Source: Cristatella mucedo
Lineage: Eukaryota; Bryozoa; Phylactolaemata; Cristatellidae
Direction: 5' to 3'
Assembly: GCA_009760855.2 (NCBI GenBank)
Contig: WPIO01000217.1
Coordinates: 62,001 to 126,000, forward strand
DNA: 64,000 nt
Each line of letters starts with the position of its first letter. The stretch's first letter is position 1. The position numbers were made by a program, and so were the translations under genes. Below, piece by piece: positions 32,206-43,884 of the stretch. The notes under the pieces are model-generated. The model had not been told where the DNA came from. It searched no databases and was given only the letters and a program-made list of their open reading frames with translations.

Positions 32206-32933
32206 CTGCAGCGGCAAGCCGCCGGCGCGTGGCACAAGGGACGCATTGAGCACGTCCCTCGGTACTGGTTTTTCGCGCCCTCGAGATCGCGCCGCTGCGC
32301 AGCACAGACGCGACGCTGCGCGCGTCCGGAGACTGAGTGAACGGACGAGCGACCGCGGCTCCACCCTTGACGTTTCATTTACATAGCAAGACAGCAGTCT
32401 TAGCGGCCTGCGGCGGGCCATATGGGATTGCCTGCTGCATGACTCGTACCCGCGACGTGGGCGTTAAGTGCGAGCACCTCGCCCCTGAGACAAGACCTGG
32501 TTACGCTGGAACGTTCGTGCAGCTCGCCAGTGCTGTCTGCAGACGCGAGCGACGGCGCAGAGAGGCCCAGCCGAGTGAGTGTGCGCGTCGACGCAACGAG
32601 CGAGCGCTCAAAGTCAAGGTCGGTCGGTGCTCGACGCGACGCTCGGCTCTAGAGGGCCGAAGCGTTCGGCTTTTGCGGCGCGAGGAAGAGCTGCCGAGCG
32701 CTGTCGCTGCCGCGCGACTTTCCCAGCAGCGCCCCGCCGGGCGAGAAGCCACAGAGCCGGCGCGCTGCTAAAATGGCGCACGGGTTCGCGGTCGCCGCAT
32801 CGACCGCGCGCGCTGGGCGGCGCCCGTCTTCGCGCTCCTCTCTGGCTCCGCTCTCCTCGCCGCCGCCGCGCGTACGAACGCTTCATCGGCAGCTTCCGGC
32901 GTCAGCGCGCGCGAGCGCGCATCTCGCTCGTAC

Positions 32934-33090
32934 CCTGGCCGCCATCGTCCAGCCGGGCTCGGACCCGTTGTCGTGCATGAGCCGAGCCATACGCTTGCCG
33001 TAGTCGAGAGCGGCGTTCCACTCTGCTTCCGGCTTCACCCTCGGCGCCGGACGAGCGGACCGAGGCAGCTTGCCGTAATCACTGAGAAGT
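32934..33090 (-). CDS. RVKPE-repeat protein, exon 2
   Basis: The acceptor CACTTCACTTCGTAG precedes base 33090. Its first base completes the arginine codon AG|A begun in exon 1, giving GKRME-R-LLSDYGKL. It encodes the end of repeat 1 and repeat 2 (PRVKPEAEWNAALDYGKRMA, then RLMHDNGSEPGW). The donor is GCCAGG/GTACGA after 32934, phase 0. Length 157 nt (1 + 52 codons). The weaker possible donor right after DNG would break the phase, so the later one is preferred. Confidence 0.83.
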
Positions 33091-33399
33091 CTACGAAGTG
33101 AAGTGAAGCTGAGCTGAGCTGAGCTGCTCCAGCAACTCGGCTCGTGCGCCGGCAGACGAGGCTCGACGGTTGCCGTCGCGGCACGCGGCGGCTGCTAGAT
33201 TGCTGCTCGATTGCTCGCCGCCGCAGGACTCAACCGACGGACGGACGAGCGTCGGGCCGTCGACCAATGGCCGTCGACCAATGAGATAGAGTCTCGTCGC
33301 GCGTCGTCGCGCTAGAGTGACTGTCGCGCTCTCGACGCCAGAGCCCACTCGCTCACGGCGCCGGCCAGTGCGATGGCCAGCGACAATGAACTGTTGAGT

Positions 33400-33585
33400 T
33401 TAATAATAATAAAATAATAATAATAATGCGTTTGATATAGCGCCCTCAGAGAACTCAGTCTCTTTCTAGGCCCTTTACATTCGCTACAAAGGAAGCATGA
33501 TCGAATGGTTAGTGGTAGCGTGCTCAATAAACGGCAGGAACGACGTGATTGGGGGTGACATGCAAGGGTCAGCATACAATTGTTT
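33400..33585 (-). mobile_element. LINE-A 3' tail (intron 1)
   Basis: (AAT)n, reverse hairpin GCGCCCTCAGAGAACTCAGT, and part of the 3' UTR. It lies in intron 1 of the RVKPE-repeat gene. Confidence 0.88.
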
Positions 33586-33671
33586 TGACAGCTGAACCTC
33601 GATTTAGGATTACGAGCTTTGCAGCCTACTTAAAACACTTATGAATTAGCAGCGATACGCCTAGGGTTGTG

Positions 33672-33847
33672 GGCTGACCCTGTGCATGTTACCCCTAACC
33701 ATATTATTCATTTTGCTTGTTTATCAAGCATGATTTTACTCACCGTTCAATTGCATTTCCCTTTGCAGCAAATGTATAGCACCTAGAGAGAGATTAAGTT
33801 CTCTGGGGGCGCTTTATCAAGTGCATTATTATTATTATTATTATTAG
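33672..33847 (+). mobile_element. LINE-A 3' tail (intron 1)
   Basis: GGCTGACCCTGTGCATGTTA through the hairpin (CACCTAGAGAGAGATTAAG) and (ATT)n. It faces away from the copy at 33400. Confidence 0.88.
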
Positions 33848-34289
33848 AATCGTGTTCAGCATTACGTACAATCATTTACGCTAGCGACTATTGTCTAACC
33901 TATGACCTGGCTAACTATACAGGACATGTACCTGACCGCAGGCTCTCGCTAGGAGCGACGGTCTGCCGGTCGGTGAGTCTAGCGCTAAGCGCGAGCTACT
34001 GTAAGCCGTGTTAGCCAGTCAGCTGGAAGTCACCTTTTTTATTAGTCGTCAAATACAGGCTATCGTCACGCTTTTACTAATGTGTTGTTGTCGCTAGCAC
34101 TGCGTGCAGACTAGCGAGAGCTGTGTTTTGATCGTCGGCGTATCGCTAGCTTCAGGTTTGTGCGCATTGCACGCGTTGAGCGAACTCGTCAGGGTTTCGC
34201 CACCATAACGCCGGCATCAAGTTGTAGCGCCAGTCGGAAGTCGAGCGCCAGTCGGGAGTCGGGCTAGCGGCCGCTACTGTCGGTCATCT

Positions 34290-34295
34290 GGCGGC

Positions 34296-34369
<74 letters not shown>
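34290..34369. repeat. (GGC)n microsatellite, about 26 units
   Basis: A near-pure GGC run. Polyalanine on the minus strand is an artefact. Confidence 0.97.
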
Positions 34370-35562
34370 GATGATGAATACGTCGACTGACTTGCGCTGT
34401 CGCCGAAAGCACGGGCCGCAGGCTGCGCTCTGAATTTTCACTTGGGCGGCCAGAAGGTTTGTCCATCGGCTTTAACCGTCACCGACCCTAGTCAGCCTAG
34501 TCAGTCCTAATCATTCCGTGAGCTCGCTGCCTAAACCAAATGGCCTTCATTCAGCCGCCGGTGAGTGCCAGAGGGGCGACCACGTGAACGCTGCTAACTA
34601 TATCGGCTAGCCCGAAGGCCGGTCGGTCGTGGGGATCAGGCATTGGGCGAAGGCTGCAGGGAGAGGAGTGGCGGGGAGGCAGGGAGTGGATGAGCTATCT
34701 CGTTGTCACTGGCGCGATTTTGAAATCGAGGAGAGGCTCAGTGACCGGCACGTCTGATCAGCTTTCAAGCCAGAATTCAGAAGCGCGCCAGGATTAGCTC
34801 GCACGCCAACTGGAACAGGCGGAAGTTGGAAGTTTGGGTGCTGGCGAGGCGCTGCACAGCTGCTGCCGCTCTCGCGTCGTCGCCAGCGTACGGCAACCCA
34901 ACGGCTCGCTTCGCGCCGGCTGCTGTGCTCATCAAAGGACCAGAGGCAAACACGGCGCTTAGAGGTGAGATGCGTTAGCTGACGGGATGCGTTTGCGGAA
35001 GCTTTTTTTTTTTTAAAGAAGCTGCGACCTCGGGAGGTCACGGTGATTCCGCGAGGTTCTCTGCACTCTGGACTTGACTGTTACCCAAGAAAAAACCTGT
35101 CTTTAAATCTTAGCGGTCTTTCGAAATTCGTCTGTCGAAATCTTAGCCGACCTAGATCGTTTGCTTTATTTTCTCGATGACGGTGAATGGGAGTTGAGAG
35201 AACTGGTCCAAGTGTTGACGAGGGGTGCCGCGACTTCGCTTCGATTGGTGGCATCTTGGGTCGACATTGTATCCGCTCTTAGTGCCGCGGCAAAGACTTT
35301 CTGTCGTTCCGAATTTTCAAACGAGTGCTTCCGTTGCAATCACCTCAAGGGCCGCACATGCGTTGCACTCATTCGCGTGATCTCTGTAAAAGCTGCTGGA
35401 GCTGCATTTATAGGGATCGTCATCCTGACGGTAGAAGCTTTACGCAGCAGCAGCAGCATCCGGAGAAGCAGAGGCAGAGGCAGAGGCGGCAGCCCTGCGC
35501 AGCGGCGCTCAGCAGCGAGTTCTCTGAGCGAGCTCTCTGCTTTATCAAGTGTATTATTATTA

Positions 35563-35605
35563 TTAGTAAGTTCTTTTAGGGCGCTATACGAATGAATTGT
35601 AATAT
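35563..35605 (+). mobile_element. SINE-1 tail scrap
   Basis: AAGTTCTTTTAGGGCGCTAT and ACGAATGAATTGT match the SINE-1 3' end. Confidence 0.55.
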
Positions 35606-35999
35606 TATCGGAACCTGGCCTATTTAAAAATTTCGACTGTTGCATGCTGTTGGGCGGTGCAAGCGGTTGTGTTTGGTGAACCGCCGCTTTTCTTTCTGAG
35701 CGCTAGCTGAGCCTAAGTGCAGCGGCATTCGTCTCAACCGTACTTCCTTTACAATGCAATTCAATTGCAATGCAATTTGCAATGCAATTTATGCATGCAA
35801 AGTGCCTAGAAAGAGTTTAGGTTTTTCGAGGGTGTTATTATTATTATCATTATTATTGCTATTTATATTACCAGCAGCAGTAGCGCCAGCACTACGCGGC
35901 TGCAGCAGCCCTATTCAGCTGCAGAGGCAGCAAAAGCATTTCCGGCAGGTCGCGCCGGTTTAGCGCCGTTCGCTGGTGGAACCGCTGTGCCGACCGATG

Positions 36000-37170
36000 C
36001 GGCTTTGCGTGCGTAAATCAATAGGCGACGCCCGAAGGCAAAGGGCGGGGGGGGGAGAGGAGCGGGCTGTGGCCGGCCATCGCGGGCGCTCAAGCCACAA
36101 CTCCATGACTCGGACCCCAGAAAACCCGCTCGCTCTGAGCTTCGCTGGCGTTACACAGGGGGGAGGAGGGATGCGGCGGGAGAAATAGCGAAATTCCGCC
36201 GACGGGAGCGAACGGTTGCTGGTTCGCACCAGCACGGCGGGCGCTGCGGCCGGCTCGCGCGCGCGCGCGCGAGAGAGAGCAACGTCGAGTTGGCGTCCGC
36301 CTCTCTCTGTCTCTCTCTTCTCTCACCTCTCCATGCGCTTGCCCCTGTGCGGCTGGTAGTGGCCGAGCGCCTCGGGCTTGATTCGAGGCGCCGGGCTGTA
36401 GTCGCGCTCCTGCTCCTCGTCGTCGTCGCGCTCCGTGCTCCAGACGAGCGACAGGTGCGCCGTGCCGGTGCGGCCGCGGATGTAGTTGCTGCGCGCCTCC
36501 GACGTCGGGCAGCGCGGGATCTCGTTCGGATGGATGACCAGCGCGCCCTTGTGGCTGCGAAGCTCCATCGCGCGCCCCCACCACCCTCGGCGCTCAGCGA
36601 GCGCCTCCTGGCGGCGCTCGTCGGCTTCGGTGGCGGCCGCGACTGCTCCGCGGGCCGCGGTGCCTCTCGGCGGCGGCGGTGCAGCGACGGTGGCGCCGAC
36701 TCGCCGCCGGAAAAGGGCGTCGCGGTCGAGCGCTCGCGCCCTGCAATGCCGAGCGAGGCTGCTCGCTCCGTCCGTGGGCAATCCGTCGGAACGAGGCCGC
36801 CGCTTAGCGGGCGTTCCGTCGCTTGGCAACGGGTAGCTCCTATTGGGAGCTGGCCGCCCCTCCCCCGGGCTCATACGAGCGTCGTTTACTCGGCGGCGGC
36901 GGCGGCTGGTCCAGCGAGCGCCGAGCATTCGGACGGCGGCTGCCGCTCGGCGACAGAGGCGTCGGGCTGACCCGCCGCGACCGGCGCCAGCCGGGCGCGG
37001 CGAGCGCGGGAGCGCCCGCCTGCGAAGCTACCGAGGCGCAGCCTACTGGCCAAATACGGGCGTACGCCGTGGGCCGAAACGGAGGCTAGTTCTTCCTGCT
37101 CGGTTCAGCAGATCGCCGATCGCTGGCGAACGCCAGTTCGCAAACTTAAAAGAGAGGAGACGCTGGGCGG
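36000..37170. promoter_or_regulatory. CpG-rich 5' region of the RVKPE-repeat gene
   Basis: A dense CpG block covering exon 1 and about 600 bases upstream of its ATG, ending abruptly near 37170. It is the natural place for the promoter of the minus-strand gene. No TATA box or start site can be fixed by eye. Confidence 0.5.
36327..36568 (-). CDS. RVKPE-repeat protein, exon 1 (start)
   Basis: The ATG at 36568 sits in a good context (GCGATGG) and opens MELRSHKGALVIHPNEIPRC, a distinct ~55-residue N-terminal region without repeats. An acidic patch follows (ERDDDEEQERD), then repeat 1 (PRIKPEALGHYQPHRGKRME). The donor GAGAG/GTGAGA after 36327 leaves phase 2. The four exons total 1086 nt, or 361 residues plus stop, with all phases consistent. 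The protein has no signal peptide or membrane segment and eight ~35-residue units with consensus P-R-V-K-P-E-(A/G)...N-A-x-L-x-x-G-K-R-M-x-x-L-(V/L)-x-x-x-G-x-L. The frame is open further upstream, so a longer N-terminus is possible. The regular basic repeats would suit a scaffold or filament/microtubule binder, but that is a guess. Confidence 0.8.
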
Positions 37171-37389
37171 ACGCTACGTGCCGCCCAGCACAGCCCGATC
37201 CAACACCGGCGAGCATTTCGATCTGACGCCATTTCGATCTGACGTCATCAGCGGCGATATTTGCTGCCGTGCTTTCTTTTGCGGAACCGCTCGCTGTATT
37301 ACTGGATTGGTTCGCCGTCTGAGTCGCGTCCTGGCGATTGCAAACTTGATAGCGAACCGAGTTTCAGATTGTAAGCTTTGAAGGCTTTC

Positions 37390-38170
37390 TAGTGTTAATA
37401 ATAAAAGCAATGTGCTTTTTACAGCGCTCTAGGATTGCCAAATCTCTTTCCAGGCACTTTGCATAAGCTGAGAAGGATCATGTACGCCAGCAGCGATATA
37501 TTATATCAATTTTGGTCTAAAGCATCACGGGTCTGTACGCTCGGTTTTTCGAGCGCCGCGCGATTTAGCAAATCGAAGCTGGCAGATTGAACCGGAGCAA
37601 GCTTTGGTGAGATTGGCCAGCCTGCCGCTCGCCGAAGTCAGCCAGTAGCCCAAAATTGCTCACCTTTTACGTCGATAGAGGGGTGCGATCGCAGAGTGTC
37701 GTGCCGCAATGAATCGCCGTGCTTTTAAGTGAACCTTATTTTCTGTGATACTAATAATACCACATCTGTATAGCACCCTCAGAGAACTTGATATCTTTAT
37801 AGGCACTTTTACTTTTCTGTAAAGGAAGTATGACCGCCACTCACTATTCGATTGTTTTTCCTTTGCAGCAAATGTAAAGTACCTGGAAAGAAATTAAGTT
37901 CTCTGAGGGCACTTTATCAAGTGTAATATTATTATAATTGTCATGACTTAGCGGTAACATGCGCATTATCAGTATGTAAATATGGTTAGTAGTAGCATTC
38001 ACAATGTCAGCACGCATAACTACACAAAGGACAACAGCAAGAACATGCCAAACGCTTTCAAAATAGGCGAGTGTTTTGCTTCTTTTTAAATGTCTAGTCA
38101 GGGGATGTCATGAAGGCAGTTGGAGTGACTTTCGGGCTTTGAGAGCACACGAACTGAAGGCACGGCTTCC
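37390..38170. mobile_element. cluster of LINE-A 3' end pieces in both directions
   Basis: Minus pieces at 37393-37490, 37745-37830 and 37940-38170 and a plus piece at 37830-37935, each with the hairpin remnant (for example AAGTACCTGGAAAGAAATTA) or the TTTTTAAATG..GTCAGGGGATGT block. Sequence at 37490-37740 is unassigned. Confidence 0.7.
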
Positions 38171-38350
38171 GGATGGTGAGCCGTAAATCGCCCGCTAGGT
38201 CAGGCGGTTGCTTTTCACGACTTCGACCCGAGGTCGTGGGTTCGGATCCTGCGGCGGCGATTCTTAATCGCCGCTGCAAGCGGTGGTGACAGCCGCAAAG
38301 GCTCATAAATAAATAAATAAATGGTAGCTGATTTAACAACCTCTTTTGTA
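38170..38350 (+). mobile_element. SINE-2 copy
   Basis: Reads GGCGGTTGCTTTTCACGACT, GTCGTGGGTTCGGATCCTGC, GCAAGCGGTGGTGACAGCCG, then a short (AAAT)n run within its end. Confidence 0.85.
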
Positions 38351-38734
38351 TAGCAACAAAGAGGATACTTAATTTTTGGCACCGCCCGTTTGCATTTTTC
38401 TACTTTGGCAATTCACTCAGAAGCCTCGTTCTGGATAACGCTGTAGAGCATAGACATGCTGCTGCAGAGCACAGCGCCAGCCTGGGTTAGGCAGCGTCCA
38501 AGGAGCGAGAGGTGGCAGGCCGAAGCGTTTATGGAGCCGTCGTTGGTGTTCGAAGGCTGCGCTGAGTGAGCTTGGTAGCGCCACTTTTCTCGCAGCCCTG
38601 GCCACTGGTGCCGCCGCTGCACGAGATGCAGGCTGACAGCTAAATATAAAGGTCAGCTGATCATATCATTAAATTAGCGGCAGAACAGTCTTGGTGGCCG
38701 TCATCCCACCTGCGATAGGCGCTCAAGGATTGTC

Positions 38735-38805
38735 TGCTTCCGGACTCAAACCCACGACTTCGGTCGTCAAGTGCGAGCACCTTTCTATTAGGACAAGACG
38801 GCGGG
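38735..38805 (-). mobile_element. SINE-2-like head fragment
   Basis: The minus strand reads GGTGCTCGCACTTGACGACC and GTCGTGGGTTTGAGTCC, resembling the tRNA-like head only. A similar minus fragment lies at 32440-32490. Confidence 0.4.
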
Positions 38806-39197
38806 CGGGGGCGGCGCTGGTAGAAGCAGGGTAACGGCATTGCCTACGCCGGAGTTCGGTAGCAACCACCCAGAAGGCTCGGTCTCTAAAGTTGGCAAGA
38901 GGCACAAGCAGACGACTTGGGAGTATGAAGAGTGGGTGGTACGGCGTGAAGCCTTAGTAGCAATTGGTTCGGATATTTTCGGATATTCTGCAGCAGGGGA
39001 TTGACGGGACACGTCTTTATATTTGACATGTCCAGTGTCGTTGATAGGAACGATAGAAGGGAGACTGGTTGTACGCTACTCAAGTTCTCTTGTTTCTTTC
39101 TTAATTAGTGGCCCTAATTACAGCCTATTTTAAAAGGTGCAGGGACACCACCTAAAGTTTAACGTGTCGATTTTGCTCGGCATGACAGCAGCATATC

Positions 39198-39631
39198 TGT
39201 AACCACACAGAAGCTCGTCCCCCCGGCTCTCTACCGGTGGACTGTGTGATGCAGTGCTGCGGTGCGGTTAAAACACAGGCGGCCACAACTGGGTGCCGAA
39301 AGCAACAGTTTATTGTGGGCCTGTTAGTAGCGGTTACACGCCGGCGCAAGCGCTTTACGCGGCGCGCACCGGGCCGACGGAGTTAACTGCACGAACTCCC
39401 GAAGCCCGCGTATAATAAACTATCCTATGCGCGCGTCGCTAGCGATTGTCCCAACCCTGAAGGTGGGCCGCTACAGCACCCCAAGATATGAGCAGCTAAC
39501 TGAGTAGCCGGCATAGCACAACCGTGCAGTCAAAGTTGCACTTAGTTGTTTGCCGCCGTAGGTTCGACTCTCGAGCTCTCGAAGCATGGTCTCGCATCGA
39601 CTACCGAAGCTGCAGCCCTGAGCTCTGTCAG

Positions 39632-39717
<86 letters not shown>

Positions 39718-39938
39718 TCTCTCCCTCTCTCTCTCTCTATCTCTCTGGTCGGACCCTAGCTCTCAGTGTCCGTCCTCGGCCTAATTCTTCTCGGCTAGTT
39801 CTTGGCTAGTCTTTGGCTAGTTAGTCCTTAGCTAGTCCTTGGCTAGTCCGCCCGCTACGGTTGCTCTAGGTGCCCTAGTCAGACTCACACTAAGGCAAGG
39901 GCTAATATCGCGGCTAACCTGAGAGCTGCCCCAGTGCA
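39198..39938 (+). mobile_element. solo LTR, copy B (TSD tatc)
   Basis: Starts TGTAACC and ends CCAGTGCA, flanked exactly by TATC at 39194-39197 and 39939-39942. It is 741 bp, homologous to the LTR at 19088-19945 in the other orientation. It has picked up a (CT)n tract at 39632-39748. It keeps the TATAATAAA block. No internal retrotransposon coding remains, consistent with LTR-LTR recombination. Confidence 0.94.
39632..39748. repeat. (CT)n microsatellite inside the LTR
   Basis: About 115 bases of CT repeat. It is absent from the homologous LTR at 19 kb. Confidence 0.98.
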
Positions 39939-40479
39939 TATCTATGTATCGTAGATGTAGGGCAGTGGGTGTAGCGTCTAGAGGTTGTCTTCTCTGACCT
40001 AGGAGATGAATTTCAGGTCACGCGTGGCCTAATTTAATGCAGACACTGAGGTAGTGTATGGATTCAGTGGATATAAAGTCACGAGTAAATGGAATTGAGG
40101 GACAGGAGTTCACAGGGAATTCTGCAACCTTTGGAATGGACTCGCCGATCTTGCGAAACAAATAAGCTAGGGAAGCGAAGCGCCAGGTCACCACAAGGAT
40201 CACCAAGTAAGAAGCTAACCTCGGAGCAATTAGGAAGATGATTGATGTAGGCGTCAGCATTTTTAGATTGTGCATTCAACAATATAAGAAGTTATATATA
40301 AGAATATAATATAATATAAAATATAAATATAAATATAAAATAATATATATATAATATAAGAAGAAGTAGAAGCTAGACTTGGCCTCTGCTACGATCGGTT
40401 GGTACGATCTACAGTAGTCGAACAGTAGACGTATGTATCTCCGCCTGTAACTCCACAAAGTCATAAAGACCATGTGGGT

Positions 40480-42255
40480 GTTATGCAGGAGAGTATTGTA
40501 TAGCGCAATTACAGCCTAGGCGGCTTTCGGTACGCATTCGATAGCCAACAGACTTCGTCTCCCGCAACAAAGAGAAAGTGGGAAGCATAGCAGAGTCAGG
40601 AGAGCAGGTGAGGTAGTGAGTAGCATGGAAGTAGCAGCTCAGAGCCGCTGAAAAGCATGAGCCATAGTCGGCAGTAGGAGAGTAGTTGTCGTTGCGTAAG
40701 AACTGTGGAAGAGAGTTCCACAGTCTAGGACATGCAGAGCTAAAGCTTCTGTCGCCAACGGTCTTTAAGCAGAGGAATGGAACAGCTAATTTAATGTACA
40801 CATTCTTTTAGCTCTTTTAGCAAAGGAGAAACGTGCTCAAACCGCTGGGACTTGATGACTAGCCTTGCAGCCATATTCATAGTCTGCTGCAGTGGCCTAA
40901 TAGCTTTCTTTGGTAGCCCAGCCAATACGGAATTGTAATAATCAAGCCAAGACAGAACTAAGGAGCTAGTTAAATTTTTTACAAGTAGCTGTGGGAGATA
41001 GCTCCTGATCTTGGATAGGGATCGGACGTGATGGTTAGCTGTAGAAGCAGTCTTCTGAATGAAGCTTTTAAAATTGAGGCAGCTGTCAAAAACGGCACCT
41101 AGATTTTGAACACGTGGTAATGGTCGCACAATAGCATCACCTATTAGAAGAGAAAATCCTTTTAATCCAGCCACACGCTTAGGCTGTCCTATGAGCAGCA
41201 GTTCGATTGTATCATAATTTAATTTTAGGAAGATTTCCGACATCAAGGATCGAATATCGGCATGGCAAGCATTCAGTTTCTCAGTTGATGCAGCAGATTT
41301 CGACGGTTTGCACGACAAATACAACTGAGTATCGTCAGCATAGAAGTGATATCCTATTCCATGTGCCTTAATCACTTTTTCTAGAGGCTGTGTTTAAATG
41401 GAGAACAGCAAGGGACCGAGTACAGACCCTTGAGGAACTTCACGTGTGAGACCTGACCACCACACGACACGGATTGATACCGATCAGACAAGTACGATTT
41501 AAACCACGCCAGTGCTTTGTCTGCCAGACCCATCGTTGTTCTCAATCGTTCAAGCATAACTTCGTGATCAATGGTGTCGAAGGCAGCAGACAGATCTAGC
41601 AGAGCTAGGGCAGTGACATTCCCGTCGTCGTTGCCTCGTAGAATGTCATTGTTAACACGTAGGAGAGCAGATTCAGTGGAGTGCTGCCTCTTGAACCCTG
41701 ATTGAAATGTTTCTGACAGTCCACTATTTTCAATATGTTCAACCAGCTGCTTAGCAACAGTTTTTTCAAGACTTTGATAAGAAAGGAAGAAGGGAAACTA
41801 GGCGATAGTTTGCAAGGACCTCTGTGTCTAATCCAGGCTTTTTAAGAATGGGTCTAACGATTGCTGATTTGAAGGACTTAGGGATGAAGCTTTTTCCCAA
41901 AGAGGCATGACAAATCTTGGTTATGGCAGGGTCTGCTAACGAAGACCACAGAGATGAGGGTATAGGGTCTTCAGGAGACGAGCTATTGTTGCTCTACCTT
42001 ATTAAGGTAGACACACCGCATGCAGAAACCTCGGAGAACCTTTTAAGGAAGGTCACAGGTTGTGGAACCACGATTGCTTTGGTCGGAGGGGGCTTAATGG
42101 AGGCACGAATGTGCACAATTTTTTCAGTAAAGAAGGCTGAACACTTTTCGGCTGAACCCTTAATATCTGGGAAGTCAGACTTCACAGCATTGGCCAGTAA
42201 ATGGTTTACTAGCTTTCTGCATAGAAGACATGGTCAAAACTCTGAGATATGTAAA
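40480..42255 (-). mobile_element. LINE-B (CR1-like) RT copy
   Basis: In minus orientation the RT runs from about 42000 (FKSAIVRPILKKPGLDTE) through YRLVSLLSFLSKSLEKTVAK, QSGFKRQHSTESALL and LLDLSAAFDTIDHEVMLERL. The YADDTQLY box lies near 41335. The C-terminal part (LSWLDYYNSVLAGLPKKAIR; APFLC-like VGDRSFSSACPRLWNSLP) ends near 40480. The 194-residue open piece is at 40791-41375. A stop near 41395 and a few frameshifts break it. The family is non-LTR reverse transcriptase of CR1 type, distinct from LINE-A. No endonuclease or (ATT)n tail was found. Confidence 0.9.
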
Positions 42256-42289
42256 CTGCAGCCATAGTCATCACCAGCTGCAGTGGGCT

Positions 42290-42960
42290 AAGGTCTTTTC
42301 TGTTTCAGAGCGAAAAACTGGAATTGCAATGATCTAGGCTCGGCAGAACCAAGGAGCTACTTGAATGTTTTGCAAGCCATCGTGGAAGATAGTTCCTAAT
42401 CTTAGTAATCGGATGCGATTGCTAGCTGATGAAGCAGTTTTCCCAATTGAGCTTTCAAATTTTAGATAGCTGTCTTAGGCGAAACCTAAACTTCGACCAC
42501 ACCAGTGGTCGCACAGTAGCACCACCTATTTGAAGAGTTAAGTCTTTTAGTCCAACCCTAAGCTTAGGGTATCCTACAAGTAGCTGTTCAGTTTAATCGT
42601 CGTTTAGTTTAAGAAAATTCGCCGACATCCAGAATCAAATGCATGTAAGGCAAGCATTTAGGTTATCAGTTACTGCAGCAGAGTCTAAAGGTTTAAATGG
42701 CCAATTCAGCCGAGTTTCGTCAGCACAACGGTGATAGCCTATTCCACATGCTCGAATCACTTTCCCCAGAGGTCTGGTATAAATGAAAAACAACAATGAA
42801 CGAGGATGGACCCGAGTGGGACTCCACAGCTTACTTGTCCGGTGGATGAGACGTTACCCCACATGACACGGATTCAACACGATTGGATAAGCCCGATTTA
42901 GACTACGCCTCGGCACCAGATAGATCATTGTTCTCAATCGTTCCACAAGGATGTCGTATC
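42290..42960 (-). mobile_element. LINE-B second, more decayed copy
   Basis: Aligns by eye to 40930-41500 of the neighbouring copy in the same orientation (for example the TACCAGACCTCTGGGGAAAG region and the GATAGCCTATTCC box). No long open frame remains. Confidence 0.8.
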
Positions 42961-43880
42961 CTGGTGAACGCATCGAGTCACTTGCATGTATGTAATTGAG
43001 ATTTCAACTTGAAATGCAAAAGTGTGAGTAAGCCTCACCAGTCAAGTGGTGCATGCAACGAGTGCACTACTTACATAAGCTCGTAACTTACTTAAGATAG
43101 GGACTGATGACTGGACTATCAGATAGGTTCTAAATGGCATAACTGCTAACAATAGTGTATAGATTTAAGCAGGTGCGACAGATTCTAACTCTCTAACAAG
43201 ATAAGAAAATGCTAACACTAAGCGCGACTCACCGACCACGCGAGACGGGCTACCCAGACAGTGGCGAGGTTCCTAACTTAAATGCCCGCCAGGCCGGATA
43301 AGTCATCAATAAATCGGGTTGCACAAATAGATTTATTATCATTTACAGCTGTAATACTGCTTATAAGCCTGCTTATCTCAGTACTCCACAAAAGCCTCCA
43401 GTTCCAAGTGGGTAGCCAAGCTCAAAACTCACGATGGCCTCACATTGCACAATCCCTAAACCTAAGCTGCTCTCAGATACTTGGGGCTTCTAAGCGAATT
43501 TGAATCTTTTTGGCTTCCGTCATCTAAACGTCTTGTGGCTGCTTGACGTGACGTGGGAGTACCCGTCATGCTGAAGTAGAGTCTCTCTCCTCCAGTTGGC
43601 TGCATCGAGTTGAAACTTCGTACATAGCTGATTTGATTTGAAGATCGAACCAAGAAGTCTCGATTTAAATCTGCATTGCCATGCTACTGCATGCAGCTAG
43701 CCTTTGAAAGTCTCAGATATGTCCGAGCCTCACCGTTCGCATCAGACATCTAGAGTGGCTGCAGTTGCTTGCATCGAACACAGGATCTTCCCATGCTTTG
43801 CCGTCAGCGATTGACCTAAAACAACTCAAGGCGACCGCATCATTGACTCAAAGGAGAAAAATAGTGAACCAGATTACAGA
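42961..43880. other. no gene seen
   Basis: No recognisable coding sequence, repeat family or RNA gene. Confidence 0.5.
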
Positions 43881-43884
43881 CCAA

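Larger units (their letters stand above)
31600..33350. other. GC/CpG-rich block around exons 2 and 3
   Basis: Markedly CpG-rich compared with the AT-rich flanks. It generates long arginine/alanine-rich ORFs in several frames that are not genes. It covers two coding exons of the minus-strand gene. Confidence 0.8.
33850..35960. other. intron 1 of the RVKPE-repeat gene, mostly unannotated
   Basis: Contains a (GGC)n run at 34290-34369 and LINE/SINE tail scraps at 35530-35605 and 35790-35865. No exon is supported. The plus-strand ORF at 35161-35595 ends inside a repeat tail and lacks a domain signal. Confidence 0.5.

Noticed and set aside
31487-32340. Long plus-strand ORFs over exons 2-3 of the minus-strand gene
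   Set aside because: Arginine/serine/alanine-rich shadows in a CpG-rich region. Only the minus strand shows the repeat pattern and splice phases.
34284-34466. Polyalanine ORF
   Set aside because: It is a (GGC)n microsatellite read in one frame.
35325-35420. Cysteine-rich stretch resembling a zinc knuckle
   Set aside because: Cysteine spacing does not fit CCHC, and the frame ends inside a repeat tail.
35161-35595. 144-residue plus-strand ORF
   Set aside because: No domain. It runs into a LINE/SINE tail and lies in an intron of the minus-strand gene.
36290-37226. Long ORFs in the CpG-rich block around exon 1
   Set aside because: They are open because GC-rich DNA has few stops. No domain, and composition follows base content.
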